Below are positions 42,810 through 51,743 of a stretch of DNA of 64,000 nt, one piece after another. Source of the stretch: an uncultured Lentisphaeria bacterium (GTDB lineage: Bacteria > Verrucomicrobiota > Lentisphaeria > Victivallales > UBA1829); the NCBI GenBank assembly GCA_905197955.1, contig CAJKAR010000016.1, forward strand, positions 1-64,000, given 5' to 3'. Below the pieces are notes generated by a model. That model did no database searches and was not told where the DNA came from. It worked only from the letters and a program-made list of their open reading frames with translations. Positions within the stretch are counted from its first letter, which is position 1. The number at the start of each line of letters is the position of its first letter. The translations under genes were made by a program, and so were the position numbers.

Positions 42810-44381
42810 ATGCAAAGCATTACAAAACTCTTTCAACAATTCGAGCAGAAATATTTGACGACCCGGAACATTCTGTTCTTTTCAACCCTCTGCGGAATTC
42901 TTTTCACACTGCTTCACATGCTCTTTCTGAATGAAACCTATCGTGATGTGGGCAACTGCTACGCGACCTTCAGCCGGATTTTTGCGGAAGGAGGATACCG
43001 GGAAGGACTGAATCCGGGACTTCCGATTCTTCAAATTCTGATGGCGGGAAGCCTCTCGGCGCTGACAGGACTGGAGGCGTTCCGGGCGCTCATTCTGGTA
43101 AACGGAATCTTCTATGTCGGATTGATCGCTCCGCTGTACTGGTTTCTGAAACGGTTTGTTCCCCCGAAACTTGCAGCATGGGGGGTGCTTGCCTACATCT
43201 TTGCGCCGAAAATCATCCGCTTCAGCCTGAGCGGACTGCCGGAACCGGCCCGGAATTTCTTTCTGGTGCTTTCCGTACTCCTTGTTTTTTCCATTTTCGA
43301 CAGGCCGAAATTTTACAAGACGGTTCTGCTGGGACTGGCTCTGGCCGGATTCACCCTCTCCCGTTCAGAAGGAATTCTGATCAGCATCATGATGCTCGGA
43401 ACGATGTTTCTCTTCCAGCTTTTTCCCGCAGAAAAACAGGATTGGCTCAAAGCGCTCCGGACGGCCCTGCTCTGTTCGTGTTCCGCCTTCGTATTTTTCC
43501 TTCTGTTTCTTGCACCCAGAATGTACCTGAACTATCAGACGACGGGCTATCCCACACCGGATTCCCGGCTCGATGGCTCTATTCAGAAATATCTGACGCC
43601 GTCGCGCCCGCTCTGGAGCCTGGAGGAAAAGGGAAAACGATTCACCGAACTTTCCTCCGAACGCCCGCAAAAACCTTTTTCCATCGTCAAACAGACGACA
43701 TTGCAGTTCAAACAGCTCTCCCGCGGCGCCTATGAACTCTATCTGGTGTTTCTGGCTCTGGGACTGCTCAGCGCATGGTTTGCCGTCTGGATCCGGAAGA
43801 CCATTCTGCCGGAATGGGCTCCTGTCGCCCGGCCACAGGGCCACGGCAGGGAATATCTGTATCTTCTTCTGGTGGTCATCATGCATATGGCCGTATATTT
43901 CCCGCTTCAGACCTCCTACCGGTATTTTACGTTTGCAATCCCGATTTTCATGCCGCTGACTCTCGGAGGACTCAAATTTGTCTGGGATCTGGGGGAAAGA
44001 TTCAAACTCCAGCCGATCCTTGCCGTCGCGATCCTCGCTGTAACAGCGGCTCAGATCATAAACGGATTTGCATCCCTGACCGATCAGAAAATAAAATACC
44101 GTATCGCGGGAGAATGGATTCGGCAGAATCTGGGAACTCCTGGAAAAAAACTGAAAATTCTCAGTTACCACGGCTATGTTGTTTACTGGATCAATGGAAA
44201 AATCGTTAATCCTTATTACGGAGGCCCCATCACAAAACCCGAATACGCATCGGATTTTGATATTGCCATCGCAGAACCGGATAATCTGCCTGTTCTGGAA
44301 GTTCTCAGAAGCAGAAAGGATGTTGTCGAACTCGACCATCCGCATCGGAAAACCGTTGCCGTATTCCGGAAACGGAACTGA
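42810..44381 (+). CDS. GT39/ArnT-like membrane glycosyltransferase
   Basis: 523 residues with about ten membrane helices. The first periplasmic loop holds LFLNETYRDVGNCYATF and the amphipathic IFAEGGYREGLNPGLPIL, in the position of the acidic catalytic loop of GT-C (PMT/ArnT-type) enzymes that use polyprenyl-phosphate sugars. SEGILISIMMLG and YFPLQTSYRYFTFAIPIFMPL are later helices. I chose the ATG at 42810 because it follows a good promoter; the open frame runs further upstream into the secretin gene. It precedes a dolichyl-phosphate-mannose-synthase-like GT2 that could make its lipid-linked donor. Confidence 0.75.
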   Translation: MQSITKLFQQFEQKYLTTRNILFFSTLCGILFTLLHMLFLNETYRDVGNCYATFSRIFAEGGYREGLNPGLPILQILMAGSLSALTGLEAFRALILVNGIFYVGLIAPLYWFLKRFVPPKLAAWGVLAYIFAPKIIRFSLSGLPEPARNFFLVLSVLLVFSIFDRPKFYKTVLLGLALAGFTLSRSEGILISIMMLGTMFLFQLFPAEKQDWLKALRTALLCSCSAFVFFLLFLAPRMYLNYQTTGYPTPDSRLDGSIQKYLTPSRPLWSLEEKGKRFTELSSERPQKPFSIVKQTTLQFKQLSRGAYELYLVFLALGLLSAWFAVWIRKTILPEWAPVARPQGHGREYLYLLLVVIMHMAVYFPLQTSYRYFTFAIPIFMPLTLGGLKFVWDLGERFKLQPILAVAILAVTAAQIINGFASLTDQKIKYRIAGEWIRQNLGTPGKKLKILSYHGYVVYWINGKIVNPYYGGPITKPEYASDFDIAIAEPDNLPVLEVLRSRKDVVELDHPHRKTVAVFRKRN

Positions 44382-44415
44382 ACAATTCCCATGCCGCCGT
44401 TCCGGTCAGCAGGAG

Positions 44416-44453
44416 CTCTTTCCACGGCCGGAAACACGAAAGAGCGCTTTTTA
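44416..44453 (+). terminator. Probable terminator after the GT39-like gene
   Basis: GCTCTTTC (44416-44423) pairs with GAAAGAGC (44439-44446), 15-nt loop, followed by GCTTTTTA. It separates this gene from the next four. Confidence 0.65.
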
Positions 44454-44543
44454 TGAACCCGATCCGGCAGGATGGATTGTATTTCCGGAAAAAAGGATTA
44501 CATTACAATAATAATTTGCAGGCAGAATCAACCCCGGTACCGT

Positions 44544-45281
44544 ATGAAGAAAAACAGTTCAGAAACAATCTGCATTATCATTCCCTGCCATAACGAAGCG
44601 CAGTGCATAGAATCCGTCCTGCAGAACCTGAGAAAATACATGCCGGATGCGCATTATGTTTTCGTAAACGACGCATCCACCGACCGGACAGAACAGATCC
44701 TCCGGGATCATGCAGATGACAAAGTCACCATATTGAGCCTGCCGGTAAATCTGGGAATCGGCGGAGCCGTGCAGACCGGACTGCTCTACGCCTGGAGAAA
44801 CGGATTTGATTACGCGGTGAAATTCGATGGCGACGGACAGCATCTGGCCCAGGAAATCGCCCCTCTTCTGGAACCGGTCCGGAACGGAGAAGCGGATCTT
44901 GCCATCGGGTCCCGATTTCTGACGAACAACTCCGGGTTCAAATCGACCTTTATGCGGCGTCTCGGCATCCGGATCTTCCGTTTTCTGAGCCGCCTTCTGA
45001 CCGGGCAGACAATCACCGACAACACCTCCGGGTTCCGCGCCTACGGCAAACGGGCTCTGGAGTTTGCCGCACAAAACTATCCGGCTTTCGATTATCCCGA
45101 ACCGGAAGAGGTCATTCTCTTTCTTCATAACCATTACCGGGTCCGGGAGGTTCCCGCAGCCATGGCGGAGCGCAAAGGCGGAAAATCCTCCATCAATTTC
45201 ATCAAAGCGGTGTATTATATGATTAAAGTGGTCTTTTCCGTTGTCATGGCGGCGATCCGTCCCAGAATAGAAAGCAGGTAG
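44544..45281 (+). CDS. GT2 glycosyltransferase, dolichyl/polyprenyl-phosphate mannose synthase-like
   Basis: 245 residues with a GT-A fold. CIIIPCHNEAQCIESVL opens the nucleotide-binding domain, VNDASTDRTEQIL follows, KFDGDGQH is the metal-binding DxD region, and IGSRFLTNNSGF plus TDNTSGFRAYGKRALEFAA match the DPM1/DPG-synthase subfamily. It lacks large C-terminal membrane domains. It probably loads a sugar onto undecaprenyl phosphate. It lies 5 bp upstream of a DUF2304 protein, a frequent partner of this subfamily, and starts a four-gene surface-polysaccharide run. No clear ribosome-binding site or promoter was found. Confidence 0.88.
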   Translation: MKKNSSETICIIIPCHNEAQCIESVLQNLRKYMPDAHYVFVNDASTDRTEQILRDHADDKVTILSLPVNLGIGGAVQTGLLYAWRNGFDYAVKFDGDGQHLAQEIAPLLEPVRNGEADLAIGSRFLTNNSGFKSTFMRRLGIRIFRFLSRLLTGQTITDNTSGFRAYGKRALEFAAQNYPAFDYPEPEEVILFLHNHYRVREVPAAMAERKGGKSSINFIKAVYYMIKVVFSVVMAAIRPRIESR

Positions 45282-45286
45282 CGATT

Positions 45287-45634
45287 ATGTTTGCAATGGT
45301 TCAATGGTACTCTTTGCTGGGGAGTCTTCTGTTTCTGATAATTGTGCTCGATGCGGTTAGACGCCAGAGACTGCGCGAAGCCTATGCGCTGGTATGGCTT
45401 TTCATCACAGGCTGCATGATTGTAGTCTCCCTCTGGACCAATGTGCTGAGACTGATCTCCCAGATTCTCGGCATTGCCTATCCGCCGGCGACACTCTTTC
45501 TGATCCTGACGGTCGGCATCCTGCTGCTGCTCTTCCAATACTCCATTGTCATCTCCCTGCACAATGAAAAACTGAAAAAGCTTTCGCAGGAAATCGCTCT
45601 CCTCAAAGAAAAACTGGAACAGAAAGACAAATGA
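45287..45634 (+). CDS. DUF2304 small membrane protein
   Basis: 115 residues with three hydrophobic segments (about 6-24 LGSLLFLIIVLDAVRR, 33-52 LVWLFITGCMIVVSLW, 66-88 ATLFLILTVGILLLLFQYS) and a charged C-terminal coil (EKLKKLSQEIALLKEKLEQKDK). DUF2304 proteins commonly sit next to DPM1-like GT2 enzymes and may anchor them to the membrane; that role is inferred from genomic association. Its stop overlaps the next start as ATGA. Confidence 0.85.
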   Translation: MFAMVQWYSLLGSLLFLIIVLDAVRRQRLREAYALVWLFITGCMIVVSLWTNVLRLISQILGIAYPPATLFLILTVGILLLLFQYSIVISLHNEKLKKLSQEIALLKEKLEQKDK

Positions 45635-46386
45635 AAATCTCGATCATAACCGCGGTTTTCAACGGCGAAAAATTCATCCGGAAAACGGTGGAAAGCATTC
45701 TCTCCCAGAAGGGAGATTTCGAACTGGAATACATCGTCTGCGACGGACAATCCACCGATCATACTCTGGAAATTCTCAAAGAGTATCCGGAATGCCGAGT
45801 CATTTCCCGGAAGGATGGCGGACCTTTCAACGCCATCAATTACGGCATGAACCTTGCCACCGGCGACATCGGCGCATGGCTCAACGCCGATGATATCTAC
45901 TATCCGGGAGCTCTTCAACAGGTTGTCACCCATTTCGAACGCCATCCGGAGTGCCGCTGGCTGTACGGGAACTGCCCGGTCATCGACGAAAACGACAGGG
46001 AAATCCGAAAACCGATCACGCTTTACAAGGAGCTTCTCGGTTTTCTGTACAGCAAAAATATTCTTCTCTGCGAAAATTTCATCAATCAGCCCGCGACCTT
46101 CTGGCGCATGTCGCTGTGGAAGGAACTCGGAGGATTAAATTCCATCTACAAAGCGGCATGGGACTACGAACTCTGGCTGAAAATGGCGGAAAAAGCTCCG
46201 GCAGACCATCTGCATCGGAATCTGGCGGCATTCCGCCGTCATGCGGAGTCCATCAGCGAAAATCATTTCGAACGCCAATTCAAAGAGGAACTGGCGATCG
46301 CGGCTCATTACGGGAACTCGCTCCATCGTCTGATTCACCGCTTCAACTGCTGGAAAATCATAACGATTTACAAGCTGCTCTCATGA
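45631..46386 (+). CDS. GT2 family glycosyltransferase (WcaA-type)
   Basis: 251 residues. ISIITAVFNGEKFIRKTVESIL and YIVCDGQSTDHTLEIL form the nucleotide-sugar fold, WLNADDIYYPGAL holds the DxD-equivalent, and WDYELWLKMAE plus the C-terminal FRRHAESIS region matches small cytoplasmic GT2 enzymes of exopolysaccharide and O-antigen clusters. It is coupled by overlapping start and stop codons to DUF2304 before it and the flippase after it. Donor and acceptor are unknown. Confidence 0.9.
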   Translation: MKISIITAVFNGEKFIRKTVESILSQKGDFELEYIVCDGQSTDHTLEILKEYPECRVISRKDGGPFNAINYGMNLATGDIGAWLNADDIYYPGALQQVVTHFERHPECRWLYGNCPVIDENDREIRKPITLYKELLGFLYSKNILLCENFINQPATFWRMSLWKELGGLNSIYKAAWDYELWLKMAEKAPADHLHRNLAAFRRHAESISENHFERQFKEELAIAAHYGNSLHRLIHRFNCWKIITIYKLLS

Positions 46387-47675
46387 TGAACACCCATCTG
46401 AAAACGTTTCTCCACGGATCCCTGTTCTCCTTTATCGCGATGTTCATCGGAGGAGTGGTCAACTATCTGACACGCCGATATCTGGCGCTGCATCTTTCCG
46501 AGTACAATTTCGGACTCTTTTACGGAATGTTCTCCTTTGTCTGCATCGCCGGCAGTTTTGCGGAATTCGGCCTGACCCAGTCGGGAACGGTCCTGTTTGC
46601 AGAGGCGGCTGCCGCGCAGAAGAAGAACGAGTTTCCGAAAATTTTTTCCGCGCTGATTGTTCTCCGTGCGATTTTCTGCACCCTCATTTTCGCAGGACTT
46701 CTTCTCTTTCATGCGGAAATCCGGAAAGGTTTCGGCGGAGTTGCGTTTCCGACCTATCTGCTGATCTGTCTTCTGGTGCTGATCCAGATTCCGGAGGGGA
46801 CATGCACCTCGTTCTGGAACGGAATGAAACTCTTCTCCGTCTCCTATGGATTATTCATCTGCAAAACCATACTCATTTTTCTTTGTGTCAGTCTGCTGAC
46901 GCCGCTCTTAGCGCTTCCCGGAACGTGTACGGCATTTCTTGCAGGTCCGCTCACGGCGGCGCTGATCAGTCTGGGAATTCTCTGCATCCACTACAAGATC
47001 CGTCTGAATCTTCATATTGACAGATCCCTGTGGAAACGAGTGCTCTCCCTGAGTGGATTCGTCGCAATTTCCATCATGCTTCTGAACGTGATTTATCATA
47101 TCGGAGCGGTTCTGCTGACCTTTATCAAAGGGGCTGAAAGCACCTCATATTACAACATCGGGCTCTCCTTCATGCAGATCATTCAGGTAACGATGGTTTT
47201 TCCGACCATCTTCCTGCCGATCGCCGTCCAGATGAACCGCGAAAAGAAATACGCATCCCTGAAAAAAGTTCTGTACATTTCCGTGTTTCTGACCCTTCTG
47301 GTCCTGCCGATAACCGCCCTGTTTTTCCATCTGACGTCCCCTGCACTCATCAATTTTCTTTTCTCGGAAAAATACGGGAGGGCGGCGCCGACGGTCACAG
47401 TCCTCTGTTCCGGGCTGCTGTTCTACACGCTCAGCAACTTTCTTTCCCAGATTCTCATCTCCATGAATCAGGAAAGATCAATGATGCTCAATACTCTTTT
47501 TACTGTAATTATCAATCTTCCGCTCAATATCATCCTTATCTCAGAACTGGATTACATTGGCGCGGCATTGGCATCTGCTCTTTCCTACGTTCTTCTCAGC
47601 ACACTTCATACTGTTCTGCTTTACAGAACGATTCAAAGGCAGCTGAATCCGAGAAATGTTTCAGAAATCGGATAA
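46383..47675 (+). CDS. Polysaccharide flippase (Wzx/MATE-like, oligosaccharide translocase)
   Basis: 430 residues with about twelve membrane helices. FLHGSLFSFIAMFIGGVVNYLTRRYLALHLSEYNFGLFYGMF is the characteristic first part of oligosaccharide flippases; later ALINFLFSEKYGRAAPTVTVLCSGLLFY and the repeated helix pattern fit. It would flip lipid-linked repeat units across the inner membrane. The ATG overlaps the GT2 stop as ATGA. A shorter in-frame start is unlikely and a longer frame would overlap the GT2 gene. No wzy-type polymerase was recognised nearby. Confidence 0.9.
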   Translation: MMNTHLKTFLHGSLFSFIAMFIGGVVNYLTRRYLALHLSEYNFGLFYGMFSFVCIAGSFAEFGLTQSGTVLFAEAAAAQKKNEFPKIFSALIVLRAIFCTLIFAGLLLFHAEIRKGFGGVAFPTYLLICLLVLIQIPEGTCTSFWNGMKLFSVSYGLFICKTILIFLCVSLLTPLLALPGTCTAFLAGPLTAALISLGILCIHYKIRLNLHIDRSLWKRVLSLSGFVAISIMLLNVIYHIGAVLLTFIKGAESTSYYNIGLSFMQIIQVTMVFPTIFLPIAVQMNREKKYASLKKVLYISVFLTLLVLPITALFFHLTSPALINFLFSEKYGRAAPTVTVLCSGLLFYTLSNFLSQILISMNQERSMMLNTLFTVIINLPLNIILISELDYIGAALASALSYVLLSTLHTVLLYRTIQRQLNPRNVSEIG

Positions 47676-47683
47676 ATTCTCAC

Positions 47684-47711
47684 AAGGGAAATCTTCCCTT
47701 CCCTTATTTTT
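47684..47711 (+). terminator. Terminator between convergent polysaccharide genes
   Basis: AAGGGAA (47684-47690), 3-nt loop, TTCCCTT (47694-47700), then CCCTTATTTTT. It lies at the meeting point of the flippase and the pyruvyltransferase, whose stop overlaps its tail. Confidence 0.6.
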
Positions 47712-48600
47712 CAACGGCAGATTTTTTAAGCGGAAAAGGAGCAGATTCTAAAAGTTGCTGCTGCCGTTCCTCCACCAGACCATCCGGAGGCAGAGCGGAT
47801 GAAGCATGAGTTGAGAAAAACATGGAAACGCCCTCGTTCCAGATATTCAAAAGCTCTTTCAGCAGAAACGGCTTATAGGGTTCAATTCCAACGGATAGAA
47901 AATAATCCGAAAACTTACTTCCATCTCCAGGAATATTCTCACTGTCAATCCTCAGGGCCGGGATGCCATAGGCATGAGAAATAATCAAACCATGAAGTGA
48001 GGTGGAAAAGATCATTTCGCAGGAACAGATCATCTCCGTAATATCTTCCACTGTCTGATTTTTTGTTTTCAAAGAAATCAAAAGAATCTCTTTTTCCCAT
48101 CCTTTCAACGCCCGCTTCACAGATGCAAAATCATTGTTATGGGCGATCACCCCCATCTTATAGATTTTTTTCTTCCGCGCAGGGTATACCAGAGGCAGCA
48201 GCAAACCGGGATCGCCCATTTTTATATGATCGGTATTATAACCGCACGAAGCCAGTCGCTTCAAAGTCAAAGGCCCTCTGACAGCTCTGATGTCAACGGA
48301 AGGCACAATCTCATCCTTTGCAAAAGTGATCCCCGATCCCCATACGATGCAATTCTCTTTGGCCAAACCGATGATCGAACCGACCGCAAAAATAATTTTG
48401 GACTTTTTAGAATAAGAAAAAACAAAATTATGGAATCCTTTTAAAAATAAAACATCACGAATACAAATCATAATATCCAGGATCAGACGTTTCCATGAAA
48501 ATGGAGTACAGGAAACAACCTTCTCTCCAGAAAGTTTACTAATCAAATAGGCGGAAAGTTCATCTCCATAATTATTCTTGAAATAGAAAACTCTTATCAT
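47704..48600 (-). CDS. Polysaccharide pyruvyl transferase family protein
   Basis: 298 residues. FYFKNNYGDELSAYLISKLSG is the start of the PS_pyruv_trans fold, WGSGITFAKDE and AVRGPLTLKRLASCG are family landmarks, and IFSTSLHGLIISHAYGIPALRI is the conserved His-containing C-terminal motif. It would add a pyruvate ketal from phosphoenolpyruvate to a surface polysaccharide. It is the last gene of an AT-rich minus-strand set and starts 2 bp after pssE-like. Confidence 0.87.
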   Translation of the reverse strand: MIRVFYFKNNYGDELSAYLISKLSGEKVVSCTPFSWKRLILDIMICIRDVLFLKGFHNFVFSYSKKSKIIFAVGSIIGLAKENCIVWGSGITFAKDEIVPSVDIRAVRGPLTLKRLASCGYNTDHIKMGDPGLLLPLVYPARKKKIYKMGVIAHNNDFASVKRALKGWEKEILLISLKTKNQTVEDITEMICSCEMIFSTSLHGLIISHAYGIPALRIDSENIPGDGSKFSDYFLSVGIEPYKPFLLKELLNIWNEGVSMFFSTHASSALPPDGLVEERQQQLLESAPFPLKKSAVEK

Positions 48601-48602
48601 TT

Positions 48603-49073
48603 TTAATTCTCTTTCTTTATCAGCACTTGAGAAATCTGTTTCCTGAAAAGATTTAATTTATGATCTGTATAAGGCACCACATAATCGTAGTTCTTAAGCA
48701 AATCGACCGTTAAATCTTCGATGTTTTCAATATATGTTATCCCATACTTCTTTCTTAAAATTTCACAAGTTTCCAGCTGGTGATCATCAAAATGTTCCTG
48801 AAACTGCTTTTGGCGCGGCACCACAATAAACGGTTTATGCAACTGCATTAATTCGATCTGCACCCCCAGTCCTGCATGAGCAATGACCAGTCGAGCTCGA
48901 GAAAAAGATTCCAGTAAAGATGGAAAATAATCAAACACCCGGCAGTTTTTGACAGGTATATGGGTTTTTCCGGATTGAACAATGACCTCTTCCTCCATCT
49001 TGCCAGCCAGTTCATCCAGCTTTTTTAACAAACGGGGAAACGGTTCACATGTTCCCAGAGCAGCAAATATCAT
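48603..49073 (-). CDS. PssE/Cps14G-like glycosyltransferase catalytic subunit (GT28 C-terminal, Alg13-like)
   Basis: 156 residues, half of a GT-B enzyme. IFAALGTCEPFPRLLKKLDEL, VIVQSGKTHIP, and VIAHAGLGVQIELMQLHKPFIVVPR match the Alg13/PssE type, which binds the UDP-sugar. It works with its membrane partner encoded immediately upstream (PssD-like), normally transferring the second sugar to a lipid carrier. GGAGG lies 8 nt before the ATG, which overlaps the preceding stop by one base. Confidence 0.88.
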   Translation of the reverse strand: MIFAALGTCEPFPRLLKKLDELAGKMEEEVIVQSGKTHIPVKNCRVFDYFPSLLESFSRARLVIAHAGLGVQIELMQLHKPFIVVPRQKQFQEHFDDHQLETCEILRKKYGITYIENIEDLTVDLLKNYDYVVPYTDHKLNLFRKQISQVLIKKEN

Positions 49074-49525
49074 TATAAGATTCCTCCAATGTATTCAGCT
49101 TTCTTGCCGTAGATAGACAGAGCTTCTTCCCACTGGACATAGAAATGATCCACCAGAGGATAACAGATTTTTGCCGACATAGTCTTCGTTCTGAAACGAG
49201 AAGCGGTCTCAACAAATATTGTTTTACGAAACAGCAGTTTTGCAGCGATTACTGCTGCAGTACCGCATTCTGCACCTGTCGTAACAACCCAGTCCGGACG
49301 AATCCACAGAATCAGCCAGAAGACCTTGAAAAACGCGGCAATCAGGGTCAAAAAAGAATGATTGATATGATGATACCCGTAATGTTTGCAGGAAAGGACA
49401 GACAATCGCGGCCCATATTCTGAAAAGACATATAAATCTATCTCTGGGAAATCCTTGAACAAAGCCAATCCTTCTGTCAGATGCCCGCCATCGCTGGCCG
49501 CCAGAAACAGCTTAACTTTTCTCAT
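49073..49525 (-). CDS. PssD/Cps14F-like glycosyltransferase membrane subunit (Alg14-like)
   Basis: 150 residues. LFLAASDGGHLTEGLALF is the Alg14/PssD N-terminus with the Gly-Gly-His motif. A hydrophobic stretch (LIAAFFKVFWLILWIRPDWVVTTGAECG) probably anchors it to the membrane, and KTIFVETASRFRTKTMSAKICYPLVDHFYVQWEE completes the match. It recruits the PssE-like subunit to the lipid acceptor. The start overlaps the GT32 stop as ATGA. Confidence 0.88.
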   Translation of the reverse strand: MRKVKLFLAASDGGHLTEGLALFKDFPEIDLYVFSEYGPRLSVLSCKHYGYHHINHSFLTLIAAFFKVFWLILWIRPDWVVTTGAECGTAAVIAAKLLFRKTIFVETASRFRTKTMSAKICYPLVDHFYVQWEEALSIYGKKAEYIGGIL

Positions 49526-50286
49526 TTATCCTTTTCATCCTTACGATATGGCCATTTCCAGAGATGATACCAGAAACGGTTATGATTCTCTTTTCCTATC
49601 AAAAGGAGCATAACAAGATGCACAAACATCGCGATTTTAAAAAGAATCCCTTTTTTCAGCCATCCCGAGGAAAAATTATGCACACAAACTGTTTCAGGAG
49701 TCAGTTCGATCTTATCCGTATATAAACTTTTCGGGGAAAAATAGGCGCAGGGATACAACATGACATCCGGCAGCGGCACAATCTTTCCGGTATCCATAAT
49801 AACAGTTCCTGTTCTTTTTTCCAAGACATCTTTGATCAGAAGAGGCACAGGAGCACATTTCAAAGAACCATCCGGTTTCCGAAACGAACGTTTATCATAC
49901 CAGTCCAGACAATCCTTGATCCACAAACATCCCGGTTCACATCCTATCACGGCAGCTTCCGGAACGCCACAATATTCGAATCCGATAAATGAGGGATATT
50001 TCAAGAACTCATCAAATTTTTTCATCACCCTCACGTCAGAGTCCAGATAAATTCCTCCAAAGTGATAGAGAGCATAAAATCGAATATAATCTGCGGCAAA
50101 AGCATACTTTCTCTCCTCTACAGCCTCTTTCACCCATAAGACAGAATTCACATCAAAAGCTGCGGCATCCCACAAACGGAATTCATAATCCGGCAGCAAC
50201 TGTTTCCATTCATCAATATAACGTTGAATATTTTCTGGAAGTGGTGAACCGCTCAACCAACAATAATGGATTCGTTTAGGAATCAT
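49522..50286 (-). CDS. GT32-type capsular polysaccharide glycosyltransferase
   Basis: 254 residues. IPKRIHYCWLSGSPLPENIQR opens the fold and FAADYIRFYALYHFGGIYLDSDV is the hallmark GT32/TcdA-like segment with the DxD metal site (LDSDV). SSGWLKKG near the end is also typical. It transfers a hexose during capsule or O-antigen synthesis. The start is uncertain: ATG at 50286 gives MIPKRIHY, and a TTG two codons earlier is possible; no clear ribosome-binding site is visible. Confidence 0.88.
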   Translation of the reverse strand: MIPKRIHYCWLSGSPLPENIQRYIDEWKQLLPDYEFRLWDAAAFDVNSVLWVKEAVEERKYAFAADYIRFYALYHFGGIYLDSDVRVMKKFDEFLKYPSFIGFEYCGVPEAAVIGCEPGCLWIKDCLDWYDKRSFRKPDGSLKCAPVPLLIKDVLEKRTGTVIMDTGKIVPLPDVMLYPCAYFSPKSLYTDKIELTPETVCVHNFSSGWLKKGILFKIAMFVHLVMLLLIGKENHNRFWYHLWKWPYRKDEKDK

Positions 50287-50371
50287 CTTCAAATACTGCT
50301 TAACCGTTTTTCTTGAATACTGTAAACTGCTTTTCCTTTTTCCTTGAAAGAAAAAAGAAACTCCATCTTAT

Positions 50372-50399
50372 ACCATACAGGAAAAAGAGAAAATGTCAA
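50372..50399 (-). promoter_or_regulatory. Probable promoter of the GT32-PssD-PssE-pyruvyltransferase set
   Basis: Minus-strand TTGACA, a 16-bp spacer and TATGGT (with TATAAG 5 bp further on). It sits in the 174-bp gap between the epimerase and GT32 genes, so the four genes may be transcribed independently of the epimerase. Confidence 0.5.
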
Positions 50400-50460
50400 A
50401 TACAAGCAGTTGTTTTCCAGATGAGCAATTTCCTGGATCGAATCCTGCTGAAAAAAGACA

Positions 50461-51414
50461 TCACAGTTTTTGCCGATCCATCCACTCCAGCGTGAGTCTG
50501 ACCCCTTCCCGACGGGTATAGGGCAGTTCCGGGACCATCCTGCGGGTGTTCTCCATGTCAATGATATTATCGGTGGTCATATTCTTCAGACGAAAAGTCG
50601 TCAGAGGAAACGCTATTCCGAACAGCTTCAGAAAATCGCCGGCCCAGCCTCCGCAGCGCAGAAGCCAATAGGGAATCTTCCGGATCTTATCGTGCCGCTC
50701 CGATGCAATTTCATTTGCCCAGATCTCCAGATTGGTCGGCTCATAATCTCCCAGATAAAAAATTTTCCGATTTTCTTCCGGAGTCGGCATAAAAAGAATT
50801 CGTTCGATCTGATACACCGCATTGCCGATGAATCCGTATGTGGCAGTACTGCTGCGGTTGCCGATGTGAAAATAGCGCCGGTTCCGAATCACCGTAAAAA
50901 AATTCCGATAAGGAACATTGAAATACGGCCCCCAGATGGAAGTCGGACGAAGAATCGCCCAGTCGCACGGCGGACGGTTTGCCCAGACCAGACGTTCCGT
51001 TTCCACCTTGCTTTTCCCATACATCGTCGTCGGAGCATAATCAAACGGATACTTCGGCTGATACCCGATATGGCACACCAACATGGATGAGGTAATCAGA
51101 ACTTTTTTCAAGGAAGGCAGTTCCGGCAGCACCTTCAGCAGATTCAGCACGCCAGATGTATTGGCGGAATAATCCTCCAGCGATTTCCCGTCGAGATCGG
51201 TCCTGGCAGCAAGATGAACGATATATTCCGGATCAAACGTCTTCACTGTTCCGGATAAGGAGTCTGCATCGGTAATATCCACCTTCTTCCATTTCATCGG
51301 AACGGAAGGAGCGTTTCTGTCCAGACTCAGGACCTCATGTCCCTTTTCCGTTAAAAAAAGGACCAGATTCATTCCAATAAATCCGGATCCGCCAGTAACC
51401 AGTATTTTGCTCAA
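50461..51414 (-). CDS. NAD(P)-dependent sugar epimerase/dehydratase (extended SDR)
   Basis: 317 residues. VTGGSGFIGMNLV is the nucleotide-binding GxxGxxG motif, IVHLAARTDL follows, and the catalytic Tyr-Lys pair is in MYGKSKVETERL. WAILRPTSIWGPYF is a typical active-site strand. It most likely converts a nucleotide sugar for the neighbouring glycosyltransferases. Which sugar cannot be told; similarity is to the general GalE/WbpP-like superfamily. Its own promoter lies about 145 bp upstream. Confidence 0.88.
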   Translation of the reverse strand: MSKILVTGGSGFIGMNLVLFLTEKGHEVLSLDRNAPSVPMKWKKVDITDADSLSGTVKTFDPEYIVHLAARTDLDGKSLEDYSANTSGVLNLLKVLPELPSLKKVLITSSMLVCHIGYQPKYPFDYAPTTMYGKSKVETERLVWANRPPCDWAILRPTSIWGPYFNVPYRNFFTVIRNRRYFHIGNRSSTATYGFIGNAVYQIERILFMPTPEENRKIFYLGDYEPTNLEIWANEIASERHDKIRKIPYWLLRCGGWAGDFLKLFGIAFPLTTFRLKNMTTDNIIDMENTRRMVPELPYTRREGVRLTLEWMDRQKL

Positions 51415-51557
51415 ACGTCGATCTCCCTGCTCAAATTCTGTCGTCCTCCGCCGGAGGAGTTGTGCGGCATTTCCTGAAAATCAATCCTCATCCGGCAAGT
51501 CCGGAGTTTCAGGATGTTCCTGTCGGAAACACATCTGTTTTCCAAAATTCATTTTTT

Positions 51558-51585
51558 ACTATAAACGAGATTTCAGTGATTGCAA
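51558..51585 (-). promoter_or_regulatory. Probable promoter of the epimerase gene
   Basis: Minus-strand TTGCAA, a 16-bp spacer and TATAGT, giving a leader of roughly 135 nt. Confidence 0.45.
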
Positions 51586-51705
51586 ATCAAGGGAGATCGG
51601 ATCAGGAGAAAAAAGACACCGGAAAAGGATGCGGTTTCCCCGATGATTCCTCCGATTCAGGAAGGTCGGAAAGAGAGGATTCTCTTAAAATTGTCGATGG
51701 AGAAA

Positions 51706-51734
51706 TTGGATTTCCGGAAGATTGGGTGTATATT
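51706..51734 (+). promoter_or_regulatory. Promoter of rnpB
   Basis: TTGGAT, a 17-bp spacer and TATATT; initiation 7-10 nt later coincides with the 5' end of the RNA predicted from its P1 helix. Confidence 0.6.
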
Positions 51735-51743
51735 GTAAAGTTT

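Larger units (their letters stand above)
51415..51743. other. Gene-free interval between the epimerase and rnpB
   Basis: A 329-bp divergent region holding the leader and promoter of the epimerase on the minus strand and the rnpB promoter on the plus strand. The leader includes a CCTCCG/CGGAGG hairpin near 51445. Short open frames here are not supported by ribosome-binding sites or recognisable sequence. Confidence 0.6.

Noticed and set aside
45951..46382. Upstream extension of the flippase frame across the GT2 gene
   Set aside because: The extension is hydrophilic and Arg/Ser-rich, out of frame with the GT2 gene it overlaps, and the ATGA junction at 46383 gives a normal flippase N-terminus.
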